DNA of 64,000 nt, taken from positions 1 through 64,000 of the forward strand of contig CABZMT010000001.1 in the NCBI GenBank assembly GCA_902526965.1. Reading direction: 5' to 3'. Position 1 is the stretch's first letter. Every line of letters begins with the position of its first letter. The notes below the pieces were generated by a model. That model was not told the origin of the DNA. It ran no database searches and saw nothing but the letters and a program-made list of their open reading frames with translations. The position numbers and the translations under genes are program-made. The DNA is from an uncultured Alphaproteobacteria bacterium. Lineage in GTDB: Bacteria; Pseudomonadota; Alphaproteobacteria; HIMB59. Shown here one piece after another: positions 50,746-59,141 of the stretch.

Positions 50746-50854
50746 TAATCTTATTAAAGACTTTTTTCTTCAACAGCATAATTATAATCGTTGTCACAGC
50801 GCAGATGATCCCAAAAAAAACGTAGCAAATTAAGACAAACTCTAAACTAGTCAT
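50714..50854 (-). CDS. ccmD: heme exporter protein CcmD (46 aa, not in ORF track)
   Basis: Read from reverse strand: MTSLEFVLICYVFFGIICAVTTIIIMLLKKKVFNKISAHNQIKQTD*; single TM plus basic tail, overlaps ccmC end and ccmE start. Confidence 0.85.
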   Translation of the reverse strand: MTSLEFVLICYVFFGIICAVTTIIIMLLKKKVFNKISAHNQIKQTD

Positions 50855-51554
50855 TTAATAATTTAGACCTCATTATCTTCCTTTTTTCTATAATTATATA
50901 AAATATGTTAGAAAACCAATACATCGTTAACATAAAAATACCCAAAAAACTCACCAGCAAAGTAATTAAATAGTCATTGGTCATACTAGGACCACCTATT
51001 CTTAAAACGCTACTTCCTTGGTGAAGTGTTGTCCACCAATCAACGGAAAACTTAACAATTGGTAGATTTACCATACCTATTATTGCTAGTATTGATGCAG
51101 CAAAATCTGCTTTTTGGAAGTGTTCAAAAGAGTATAAAAGAAGAATATGCCCTAAGTAGATAAAAGCTAAAATTAACATTGAAGTCAGTCTTGCATCCCA
51201 TACCCAATAAGCTCCCCATGTTAAATTTCCCCATATTGAACCAGTTACTAAAACAACAATGCTCATTATTAATCCTATAGGCGATAAAGATCTCGCAATT
51301 GTAAATGCAGTCGGAGATTTAAAGATGAGACCTATAATACTACTAATTCCCATTGCTAAAAATATTGCCAAAGATAGCCATGCGGCAGGTACATGGATAA
51401 ACATGATTTTAAAAGAAATTCCTTGATAGTAGTCATTCTCAATAAAAATGATTAAAAAAGCCGCAATGCCAATTAATAAAAGTGATAATAAAACAATATA
51501 TTTAGATATGGAGTTCATAAAAGTTGAGAGAGTATTTGGAGTTATGGCGAACAT
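50847..51554 (-). CDS. ccmC: heme exporter protein CcmC
   Basis: FIHVPAAWLSLAIF, GSIWGNLTWGAYWVWDARLTSMLILAFIYLG, WWTTLHQGSSV. Confidence 0.97.
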   Translation of the reverse strand: MFAITPNTLSTFMNSISKYIVLLSLLLIGIAAFLIIFIENDYYQGISFKIMFIHVPAAWLSLAIFLAMGISSIIGLIFKSPTAFTIARSLSPIGLIMSIVVLVTGSIWGNLTWGAYWVWDARLTSMLILAFIYLGHILLLYSFEHFQKADFAASILAIIGMVNLPIVKFSVDWWTTLHQGSSVLRIGGPSMTNDYLITLLVSFLGIFMLTMYWFSNIFYIIIEKRKIMRSKLLND

Positions 51555-52213
51555 TAGACCGATAATTTTTTTAAAGCAAAACTAGTTAGTAAAGGTGAGA
51601 AAGCTAAATTTAACAAAAAATAGGCAACAAAAAATAAATACATTTTGTACGTATTAAAATCAATTACATCAGTAATTGCCATAGAAAATATTAGGATAGG
51701 GACAAAAAGAGGCAGCGTTAAAATACTTGTAAGAGAGAGTTTATTATTTTTGGATATAGTAATCGAGGCAGTCATGGAAGCAATAAAAATAATACTTAGA
51801 AGCGATAGAGATAAAAGAATATTTATTTGCACTAAATAAGACAAATCTATATTTAAAATTGTCAAAATAAGGGGAGAAAAAATTACAAAAAAAATTATTA
51901 AATTTATATAGATCATCATATTTTTAACAAAAATAATTATCTCTAGAGAAAAAGGGGAGAGTATATACTGCTGAAGTTTTGCCTCATCAAAATCTAGACT
52001 ATATACCTTTTCAACTTTAAATAATGAAATGAAAAAAATCATTATATATAAAAAAGATAAAGGAGCATTCATGCCCATTGATTCATTTCTTAAAGATAAA
52101 GAGAATATAGAACACGCAATAATTAATAAACAGAACAGAACAAAACTAAAGATACTTCCTTTAAGCATCAATTTAAATTCATTTGTAATTAACTTAAAAA
52201 AATTTTTTATCAT
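51554..52213 (-). CDS. ccmB: heme exporter protein CcmB
   Basis: Six-TM profile, LPLFVPILIF motif, position between ccmA and ccmC. Confidence 0.9.
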   Translation of the reverse strand: MIKNFFKLITNEFKLMLKGSIFSFVLFCLLIIACSIFSLSLRNESMGMNAPLSFLYIMIFFISLFKVEKVYSLDFDEAKLQQYILSPFSLEIIIFVKNMMIYINLIIFFVIFSPLILTILNIDLSYLVQINILLSLSLLSIIFIASMTASITISKNNKLSLTSILTLPLFVPILIFSMAITDVIDFNTYKMYLFFVAYFLLNLAFSPLLTSFALKKLSV

Positions 52214-52812
52214 ATTAATTGAATTGTTTTGTAATCATTCAAACCAATCTTTTGATGACTAGCTATGATTATTATTCCTTTATTTTCTAACTTTTTTTCA
52301 AATAAAGTGCTTATTTTATTTATAGACTCTGTATCAAGACCGCTGAAAGGATCATCAAGAATCCAAACTGGCTTATTAACTAACATTAGCAGCAAAAGTT
52401 GAAGTTTTTTTTTCTGACCAAAAGAAAGTTGATAAAATTTTTTATCAAGATTCAATTCTTGAAATAAAAAGTTAACACTTTTGTTTTTTATAGATTTGTC
52501 AAAATTCACATTATGCACAGAGAGCCAGTAATCAATATTCTGATTTAATGTTAAAGTGTCAAAAGCAAAATTATTTTCACCAATATATAAGAAACACTCT
52601 GATGCAATATGATTATCAATCGATGTGCCATGGTAAGTAACATTTCCCTCTAGTGGTTCTGTAAAATTCACAATGTTTGACAAAAGAGTCGTTTTGCCTA
52701 CACCATTAGCCCCACTTACTAGCAATAATTCCCCAGGAGATATTTTAAAATTAATATCTTTGTATATAAGAATATTTCCTCGAGCAAAAGATAAGTTGTT
52801 AACTTCTATCAT
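52210..52812 (-). CDS. ccmA: heme exporter ATP-binding protein CcmA
   Basis: LLVSGANGVGKTTLLSNI, LSFGQKKKLQLLLLMLVNKPVWILDDPFSGLD. Confidence 0.93.
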   Translation of the reverse strand: MIEVNNLSFARGNILIYKDINFKISPGELLLVSGANGVGKTTLLSNIVNFTEPLEGNVTYHGTSIDNHIASECFLYIGENNFAFDTLTLNQNIDYWLSVHNVNFDKSIKNKSVNFLFQELNLDKKFYQLSFGQKKKLQLLLLMLVNKPVWILDDPFSGLDTESINKISTLFEKKLENKGIIIIASHQKIGLNDYKTIQLI

Positions 52813-52846
52813 AAAAAAAAGCGGGTGATTATAACCCGCTTTTGAT
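52813..52846 (-). terminator. Rho-independent terminator of the histone-H1-like gene, T-tract abutting ccmA ATG
   Basis: AAAAGCGGGT (52817-52826) / ACCCGCTTTT (52834-52843); minus strand reads ...CCCGCTTTTTTTT-ATG. Confidence 0.9.
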
Positions 52847-52872
52847 GTTTTAAATATTTAAAACTTTGAAAA

Positions 52873-53148
52873 TTATCTTCTTTTTCTTGAAGCTTTTTTC
52901 TTTTTAGGAGCTGCTTTCTTTTTTGCAGCTTTTCTTTTCTTAGGAGCTGCTTTTTTCTTGGCAGCTTTTTTCTTTTTAGGTGCTGCTTTTTTCTTTTTTG
53001 GAGCTGCTTTCTTTTTTGCAGCTTTTCTTTTCTTAGGAGCTGCTTTCTTTTTTGCAGCCTTCTTCTTTTTAGGCGCTACCTTTTTTGCAGCTTTTCTTTT
53101 CTTAGGTGCCGCTTTTTTCTTGGCAGCTTTTTTCTTTTTTACAGCCAT
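52873..53148 (-). CDS. histone H1-like Lys/Ala/Pro-rich DNA-binding protein
   Basis: KKKAAKKKAAPKKRKAAKK repeats; terminator downstream and SD-like AGGAGG upstream. Confidence 0.85.
   Translation of the reverse strand: MAVKKKKAAKKKAAPKKRKAAKKVAPKKKKAAKKKAAPKKRKAAKKKAAPKKKKAAPKKKKAAKKKAAPKKRKAAKKKAAPKKKKASRKRR
52900..53140. repeat. imprecise tandem repeats encoding the KKAAPKKRKAA units
   Basis: Recurrent ggagctgctttcttttttgcagcttttcttttctta-type units. Confidence 0.85.
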
Positions 53149-53281
53149 TATAGCCTCCTTACTTTTTACACTTACTAGTAAGTATAAAACGAATATTTAA
53201 AAATATTCATTTTCTAAAAAAAACTTTAAAAAAGTATTTAATTAAGTCAACATTTTATTTGTGGTAACTTCTTTTAATTAA

Positions 53282-55834
53282 ATGAATCAAATTGAAATAA
53301 TTTTAGGTCCAACCAACACAGGTAAAACTTTTTATGCATTTGAACAAATGTTTTCCTTTAAAAACGGTGTTTTTGGTTTCCCTTTAAGGCTTTTGGCAAG
53401 AGAAAATTATGATAAAGCATGCAAACTTTATCCTATAAATCAAATTGCATTAATAACTGGAGAAGAAAAAATAATTCCATCAGATGCTAAATATTTTTTT
53501 TGTACTGTCGAATCAATGCCAGATGATTTTTTTGAATTTGTTTGTGTTGATGAAATTCAATTAGCATCTGATTATGAAAGAGGACATATTTTTACTCAAA
53601 GACTCTTATATTCTCGCGGAGAGCAAAAAACTATTTTCTTGGGTTCTCTTACTATGGAAGAAATTATACGAGAATTAATTCCTGAGGCAAAAATAATTTT
53701 TAAAAATAGATTTTCCGAATTAAATTTTATTGGTCATAAGAAGATTCAAAACATTAAACCTCGATCAGCAATTATTGCTTTTAATTTAATTGGTCTTTAT
53801 AAAATTGCTGAACAGATCAGAAGTTTAAAAGGAGGTGTTGCACTTGTCGCTGGTGCGCTAAGTCCTAAAACTAGAAACTCTCAAGTTAAATTATATGAGG
53901 ATGGGGAGGTCGATTATATTGTAGCCACTGACGCTATAGGAATGGGACTGAATTTAGATATTAACCAAGTGTATTTTTCTGGTCTTGATAAATTCGATGG
54001 AAAATATGTCAGGCCATTAAATGATATGGAAATTGGCCAAATAGCTGGAAGAGCAGGCCGCTATACTAAATCAGGATATTTTGGCTCCACGCTTGGAGCT
54101 AAGTTTACAAATTTAGAGTCTATAGAAAATATTCAATCTCATAAATTTGAAGCTATTAAAAAAATATTTTGGAGAAACCATCTTTTGTCATTCAAGTCAG
54201 AATATGAATTAGTAAATTCTTTAAAACGAAAATCTGATAATCATCGATTAATTTTAAAAAAAGATGCAGAGGACCAAAAATTTCTATTAAGATTTTTAAA
54301 AGATAATAAGACAAGTTTTAAATTTGACAATCCAGAAACACTCAAACAATTATGGGATATATGTCGTATACCGGACTATCAAAATATTTCTGATGAAAAG
54401 CATGTTGAACTATTAACAAAAATTTTTAAGGAACTCATAAAAAATAAATGGACTTTAAGCGATAACTTTCTAGAGCATCAAACTTCATATTTACAAAATT
54501 ACAATGGGAGTATCGATGACCTTATATATAATTTAAATGAGACTAGAACTTGGTTATACATAACTAACCAGAAACATTGGATAAGTAACTCTATTTGGGT
54601 TGAAACCGTTAAAAATATTGAAAACAAACTATCTGAAAAGATTCATTTAAGTTTAATGCAAAAATTTGTTGATAAAAACAAAAGTGAGATGATTCAAAAT
54701 TTAAATATTAGTAAAAAAAATATTTCTTTAACTGATAATAGATATGTTAAGATAAAAGACGAAATAATAGGAGTTATTAGAGGTTTTAAAATCTTTTTTG
54801 ATGAAAAGTTTAAAGATATTTTAAATAACAACTACCAAATAATTATTAAAGAACAAATTTTTCCATATATGTATTTTAACGTCGATACTTTTATAGCTGC
54901 CCCTAACGAAAGTTTGTCAATCAATTCAAAAGTTGACGAGAAAGGAAACTTTCAGAATTTATATCTTCAATGGGGAGATGCAAACGTTGCAATATTTAAA
55001 AAAGGCAATGATCTCACACACCCTATTTTTGAACCAATTCTAGACGATCAATTAGTGTCACCAGATCATATTAATAAAATTGAAGAGAAAATTCAAAAAT
55101 GGTTTGAAGAGACTTACTTGTCTAAATTGGATTTATCCGATCAATTAAAGAAATTCAACTCTAAACCAGAGGAAAGAAGTTTCATTTTTAAGATTATTGA
55201 AAACCAATATAATTTTTATCAAATAAATATATTAGATGAATTTAAGCTTATTGATGAACCGCAAAGAAAAGAAATCCATTCTCTAAATTTTAGACTTGGA
55301 AAAAACGTTATTTTCAACTCAGAACTTATTAGACCTGAATATATGAAGTTAAAGTTCCATCTATGGAATTTATATTATAATGAAAGCTTAAATATTGATG
55401 AATACATTCCTAAAGATGGGAATGCCACTCTTAATATTCAAAATAAATTGAATGAAGACCTAATCACTTTTTTAGGCTTTGTCTCCCAAAATGATCTATT
55501 AATTAGACTCGATATTTTTAATGAATTTGAAAAACAACTCTTTAAAAGAGAAAATAGAGGCCCTTTTTCACTTCCGATGGACTTATCTAATCTTTTAGGA
55601 ATTAAAAAAGATAAATTAATTAGCATTCTAAAAAGCAGGTCTTTTAATATTCAAAACATTGCAGAAAATGACTTAGTTATCTCGAAAAAAATTAAAGTTA
55701 ATAAATCATCAGAGTTAAAACAAAATAACAACAAAAAAGTATTGAAAAAACCTTCAAAAAAAGTAAAAAAACCTTCACCAAAAAAGTTATTTAATAACCC
55801 TTTTGATCAGTTAAAAAATATAAATGCTAAATAA
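53282..55834 (+). CDS. SUV3-like/DEAD-related helicase (alphaproteobacterial helicase-related protein)
   Basis: EIILGPTNTGKTFYAFEQM, CVDEIQLASDYERGHIFTQRLL, VATDAIGMGLNLDINQVYFSGLDKFDG, EIGQIAGRAGRYTKSGYFG; lysine-rich C-terminus. Confidence 0.93.
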   Translation: MNQIEIILGPTNTGKTFYAFEQMFSFKNGVFGFPLRLLARENYDKACKLYPINQIALITGEEKIIPSDAKYFFCTVESMPDDFFEFVCVDEIQLASDYERGHIFTQRLLYSRGEQKTIFLGSLTMEEIIRELIPEAKIIFKNRFSELNFIGHKKIQNIKPRSAIIAFNLIGLYKIAEQIRSLKGGVALVAGALSPKTRNSQVKLYEDGEVDYIVATDAIGMGLNLDINQVYFSGLDKFDGKYVRPLNDMEIGQIAGRAGRYTKSGYFGSTLGAKFTNLESIENIQSHKFEAIKKIFWRNHLLSFKSEYELVNSLKRKSDNHRLILKKDAEDQKFLLRFLKDNKTSFKFDNPETLKQLWDICRIPDYQNISDEKHVELLTKIFKELIKNKWTLSDNFLEHQTSYLQNYNGSIDDLIYNLNETRTWLYITNQKHWISNSIWVETVKNIENKLSEKIHLSLMQKFVDKNKSEMIQNLNISKKNISLTDNRYVKIKDEIIGVIRGFKIFFDEKFKDILNNNYQIIIKEQIFPYMYFNVDTFIAAPNESLSINSKVDEKGNFQNLYLQWGDANVAIFKKGNDLTHPIFEPILDDQLVSPDHINKIEEKIQKWFEETYLSKLDLSDQLKKFNSKPEERSFIFKIIENQYNFYQINILDEFKLIDEPQRKEIHSLNFRLGKNVIFNSELIRPEYMKLKFHLWNLYYNESLNIDEYIPKDGNATLNIQNKLNEDLITFLGFVSQNDLLIRLDIFNEFEKQLFKRENRGPFSLPMDLSNLLGIKKDKLISILKSRSFNIQNIAENDLVISKKIKVNKSSELKQNNNKKVLKKPSKKVKKPSPKKLFNNPFDQLKNINAK

Positions 55835-56261
55835 ATTCTTCCAATCCTTTAATGAAAAAGAGGATAAAAATGAGGATCACTCTTTTGAGTCAGATCTATA
55901 TAACCTTATTTATGAAATTATTATTGCAGATCATGAAATTACAGAACAAGAAATTAATTTGGCCTCTGAGCTAGTTGAGTATTATTTTAAAATTCCAACT
56001 CTAAACAACAAAGAGCAATTTAACAAACTTGCTGATTTACAACATTTTAACACCGACTTGTCACAGTTTTCTTACAGGCTTAAAACATCTTTAAGTTATG
56101 AACAAAGAATGGATGTGATTTTAATTTGTTGGCAAGTATTAATGGTTGATGGTAAAGAAGACCAGTTAGAGGTCTCCACCGCTAGAAAAATATCAACGTT
56201 GCTTGGTCTTGAAGATAAGGATTTTATCTTAATCCGAAATAGAGTAAAAGACAGTCTATGA
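55824..56261 (+). CDS. TerB-family protein
   Basis: [31 protein letters not shown]...[39 protein letters not shown]. Confidence 0.85.
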   Translation: MLNKFFQSFNEKEDKNEDHSFESDLYNLIYEIIIADHEITEQEINLASELVEYYFKIPTLNNKEQFNKLADLQHFNTDLSQFSYRLKTSLSYEQRMDVILICWQVLMVDGKEDQLEVSTARKISTLLGLEDKDFILIRNRVKDSL

Positions 56262-56590
56262 CTTACCTAGTTAATGATAAGTGTATTAAATGTAAATACA
56301 TGGATTGTGTTGAAGTTTGTCCAGTGGATTGTTTTTATGAGGGTGAAAATATGCTCGTAATAAACCCTGATGAATGTATCGATTGCGGGGTATGTGAGCC
56401 CGAGTGCCCAGCTGAAGCCATTATCCCAGATGACTTGGATGAGGGCACAAAATGGTTAGATGTAAATGAGAAATATTCACAAGTGTGGCCTAATATAACT
56501 ACAAAAAAAGATGCTCCTGCTGATGCAAAACAGTGGGAAGGGGTAGAAAATAAATTTGAAAATCATTTTAGTGAAAAAGGAGCTGATTAA
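56258..56590 (+). CDS. fdxA: 7Fe ferredoxin FdxA
   Basis: [55 protein letters not shown]. Confidence 0.97.
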   Translation: MTYLVNDKCIKCKYMDCVEVCPVDCFYEGENMLVINPDECIDCGVCEPECPAEAIIPDDLDEGTKWLDVNEKYSQVWPNITTKKDAPADAKQWEGVENKFENHFSEKGAD

Positions 56591-57294
56591 TGCCAGTCAA
56601 AAAAAAAGTTACAAAAAAAAAAGTAACAAAAAAAACTACAAAAAATAAAACTAAAAAAAAAGTTGAAGCCAAAAAAAAGACACCTGCTAAAAAGAAACAA
56701 CCTAAAAAAAAAATACCCAAGAAAAAAGTAGTAAAAAAGGTAGTAAAGAAGGTAGTTAAAAAAATTGTTACTCCAAAAGCTCCTAAGATTAAAAAAGTAA
56801 TTGTTCCGCAGGAATTCAAAGCAGGAGAGAATATTGTTTACCCTACCCACGGCGTGGGAAGAATTCTTACTATAGAAAAGTTCCAATATGATTTAGTGGA
56901 GGAGCAATTATATGTAATTCAGTTTTTTCAAGACAAATTAACAATCAGAGTCCCCTTTGCTAAAGCAAAATTAATTGGTTTAAGAAATATTACTAGTAAA
57001 CCATCTATGACCAGAACTCTTTCTGTTTTAAAGCAAAAGCCTAAAATTAAAAAGGCGATGTGGAGTAGAAGGGCTCAAGAGTACGATCAAAAGATAAACT
57101 CTGGTGACATAAAACTTCTCTCAGAGGTGGTTCGTGACCTATTTCGAAAAGACGATCAAACTGAACAGTCTTATAGTGAGCGTCAGATGTTTCAAGTAGC
57201 TTTTGAGAGGTATACAAGAGAATTTGCTATATCTTCGAGCTTAAAGTTTGAGGAAGCATCAACAAAAATATTAGAAATTTTAAATAAAAGATAA
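56590..57294 (+). CDS. CarD-family transcriptional regulator with Lys-rich N-terminal tail
   Basis: FKAGENIVYPTHGVGRILTIEKF..., MWSRRAQEYDQKINSGDIKLLSEVVRDLFRKDDQTEQSYSERQMFQVAFERYTRE; preceded by ~65 residue Lys-rich tail. Confidence 0.95.
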   Translation: MPVKKKVTKKKVTKKTTKNKTKKKVEAKKKTPAKKKQPKKKIPKKKVVKKVVKKVVKKIVTPKAPKIKKVIVPQEFKAGENIVYPTHGVGRILTIEKFQYDLVEEQLYVIQFFQDKLTIRVPFAKAKLIGLRNITSKPSMTRTLSVLKQKPKIKKAMWSRRAQEYDQKINSGDIKLLSEVVRDLFRKDDQTEQSYSERQMFQVAFERYTREFAISSSLKFEEASTKILEILNKR

Positions 57295-57296
57295 AA

Positions 57297-57620
57297 TCAA
57301 TTAGTTTCTTCATCTGTTTTATCAGTTGGAATATCAATACTGATGTCCTCTGCTAAGTTTTCTGTTTCTTCAGTTTGAGTTTCAGTTTCATCTGTCTCTT
57401 CAATTAAGTCTTTTAATTCATCGTTTTCTTTAGCTGTCTTTGTGGGTGCAGCAACAGCGATTCCTGCTTTTCTTCCTCTTTTTGGTTTTGTAATATTTAT
57501 AGCTTCTATTGACTTACCACATTGTGGACAATCCAGCTCTTCTTGGTAAAAGTCGTAATATTTTGCACCGCAGTGAGGACATGTTCTTTTATGACCTAAA
57601 TCGATTTGCTCTTGTTGCAT
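57297..57620 (-). CDS. TIGR02300/FYDLN-acid-family protein
   Basis: [32 protein letters not shown] and acidic C-terminal tail. Confidence 0.9.
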   Translation of the reverse strand: MQQEQIDLGHKRTCPHCGAKYYDFYQEELDCPQCGKSIEAINITKPKRGRKAGIAVAAPTKTAKENDELKDLIEETDETETQTEETENLAEDISIDIPTDKTDEETN

Positions 57621-57684
57621 TGTGGGCAGATTAATACATTATTATTGTAATTTATGCAAATTTTTAATATGTTGTCGCTCTATT

Positions 57685-57945
57685 ATGGCAGTTCCAAAAA
57701 GAAAAACCACACCTTCAAAAAGGAATATGAGGCGCTCTCATCACAGAGCGGGCACAAAGCTTTTTGCAGAAGACAAAAAATCAGGTGAATTGAGAAGACC
57801 TCATCATATTGATCTTAGTACTGGCATGTACAGAGGAAAGCAAATAATTATTAAAAAAACCAAAAAAGAAAAAGATGCTGAGGGTCAAGCACCAGTCAAC
57901 ACAGAAGAAACTACAAAAACTATTGAAGCACCAGCTTCTAAATAA
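57685..57945 (+). CDS. rpmF: 50S ribosomal protein L32
   Basis: [20 protein letters not shown]; start trimmed to ATG 57685. Confidence 0.96.
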   Translation: MAVPKRKTTPSKRNMRRSHHRAGTKLFAEDKKSGELRRPHHIDLSTGMYRGKQIIIKKTKKEKDAEGQAPVNTEETTKTIEAPASK

Positions 57946-58434
57946 CTAATCTCTAATTACTTTATATATTGAATTTTCTGAGAAGCTTTGTTGATAAAGT
58001 TTTTTTTTTAATTCATCGGTTTCTAGTTTTGAAAGCTTTTTTCTTACTATAAACTTTTTTAAAATATCTAATTCTAAATCTGGATTTTCAGATACTTTCT
58101 TTGAGACATATTCATCAATTAAGCTTTGTTCAAATCCTTTTTGATAGAGTTTACTTTTAATTTTTTTGATAGAAAATAAGGATTGCTCATAATAATGAAA
58201 TACTGTTTCAATAAAGTGCCTCTCATTTATAATCTTCAATTCATCTAGTTTTTCTATGATATTTTCAATTAGTTCTTGTTTAGAGATATTTTCTGGAAAA
58301 ATAACCTTTTGATAAGTTTTTTTATTTTTGAGCTTTTTTTCAAGTATTTCTGAAATTTTTTTTTTAGTAGCTGGATATTTACCCAAATATTTTAGTGCCT
58401 CATTATATAGGTATTCTTCAGCTTTTTTTTTCAT
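57946..58434 (-). CDS. recX: RecX-family regulatory protein
   Basis: YLGKYPATKKKISEILEKKL, FHYYEQSLFSIKKIKSKLYQKGFEQSLIDEYV, KLYQQSFSENSI. Confidence 0.8.
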   Translation of the reverse strand: MKKKAEEYLYNEALKYLGKYPATKKKISEILEKKLKNKKTYQKVIFPENISKQELIENIIEKLDELKIINERHFIETVFHYYEQSLFSIKKIKSKLYQKGFEQSLIDEYVSKKVSENPDLELDILKKFIVRKKLSKLETDELKKKLYQQSFSENSIYKVIRD

Positions 58435-58478
58435 AGTTTATATTTTAAGAATTATTATTATGAAGTACATAAACAAAG

Positions 58479-58555
58479 GCGCTTGTAGCTCAGTAGGATA
58501 GAGCACCAGATTCCTAATCTGGGGGTCGCAGGTTCGATTCCTGCCAAGCGCGCCA
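58479..58555 (+). tRNA. tRNA-Arg (anticodon CCT at 58513-58515)
   Basis: GCGCTTG...CAAGCGC acceptor, CCAGA-TTCCTAA-TCTGG anticodon arm, GCAGG-TTCGATT-CCTGC T-arm, encoded CCA. Confidence 0.97.
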
Positions 58556-58569
58556 AAGAAAAAATGATA

Positions 58570-59040
58570 TTAATTTTTTTCGTGTAAGAAATCTAAAAGT
58601 CTGTCTAAATATTTCTCATCAACATTATAAGCTTTTTTGTAATGTTCTATACAATACGGCTTTGTTGGAATATTTTGACATCCACAGTAGTGAAACCCCT
58701 CTTCAAGTGGATCACCAATTGGCCATTGACAAGATTTAAAGTTACCGGTGCCAACAATACTCTTTTTAAAACTAAATTTTTCCCTTCTTCGAACAGGCTC
58801 TTTTCTTACCGTACTTTGGGAAGATGAATTACTGGTTTCCCTGTACATGGTTACAGAGGAAAATTGTTGATTTTGAGTTGATTTTTTTCTGGAGTTTTGA
58901 CGCCTCTCAAGGCCCAGTCTAAAAGCCTTACCAATAACGGCATTTTTAGTAAATCCAAGCTGCACACCAATCTGGCTTGTAGCAACCCCTTCATTCCAAA
59001 GCTTTTTAAGATCTTCTACTTTCTGGTTATTCCAAGACAT
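58570..59040 (-). CDS. gcrA: GcrA-family cell-cycle regulator
   Basis: MSWNNQKVEDLKKLWNEGVATSQIGVQLGFTKNAVIGKAFRLGLERR; C-terminal CQWPIGDP...FHYCGCQNIPTKPYCIEHYKKAY. Confidence 0.95.
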   Translation of the reverse strand: MSWNNQKVEDLKKLWNEGVATSQIGVQLGFTKNAVIGKAFRLGLERRQNSRKKSTQNQQFSSVTMYRETSNSSSQSTVRKEPVRRREKFSFKKSIVGTGNFKSCQWPIGDPLEEGFHYCGCQNIPTKPYCIEHYKKAYNVDEKYLDRLLDFLHEKN

Positions 59041-59141
59041 TTTTTATATACCTACTCTATTTAGTTCCTTATATGGGTAGTTTTATACTATATATAGTAG
59101 TAGTAATCTAGCCTAAAATGATTAAAAAAATGTGAATAAAT

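Noticed and set aside
52958-53200. ORF of Phe/Ala repeats on + strand (80 aa)
   Set aside because: Mirror reading of the lysine-rich histone-like gene
55438-55626. 62-aa antisense ORF in the helicase
   Set aside because: Shadow ORF without start context or family signal
56568-56886. Two Phe-rich minus-strand ORFs (83 and 99 aa)
   Set aside because: Antisense shadows of the CarD lysine-rich tail
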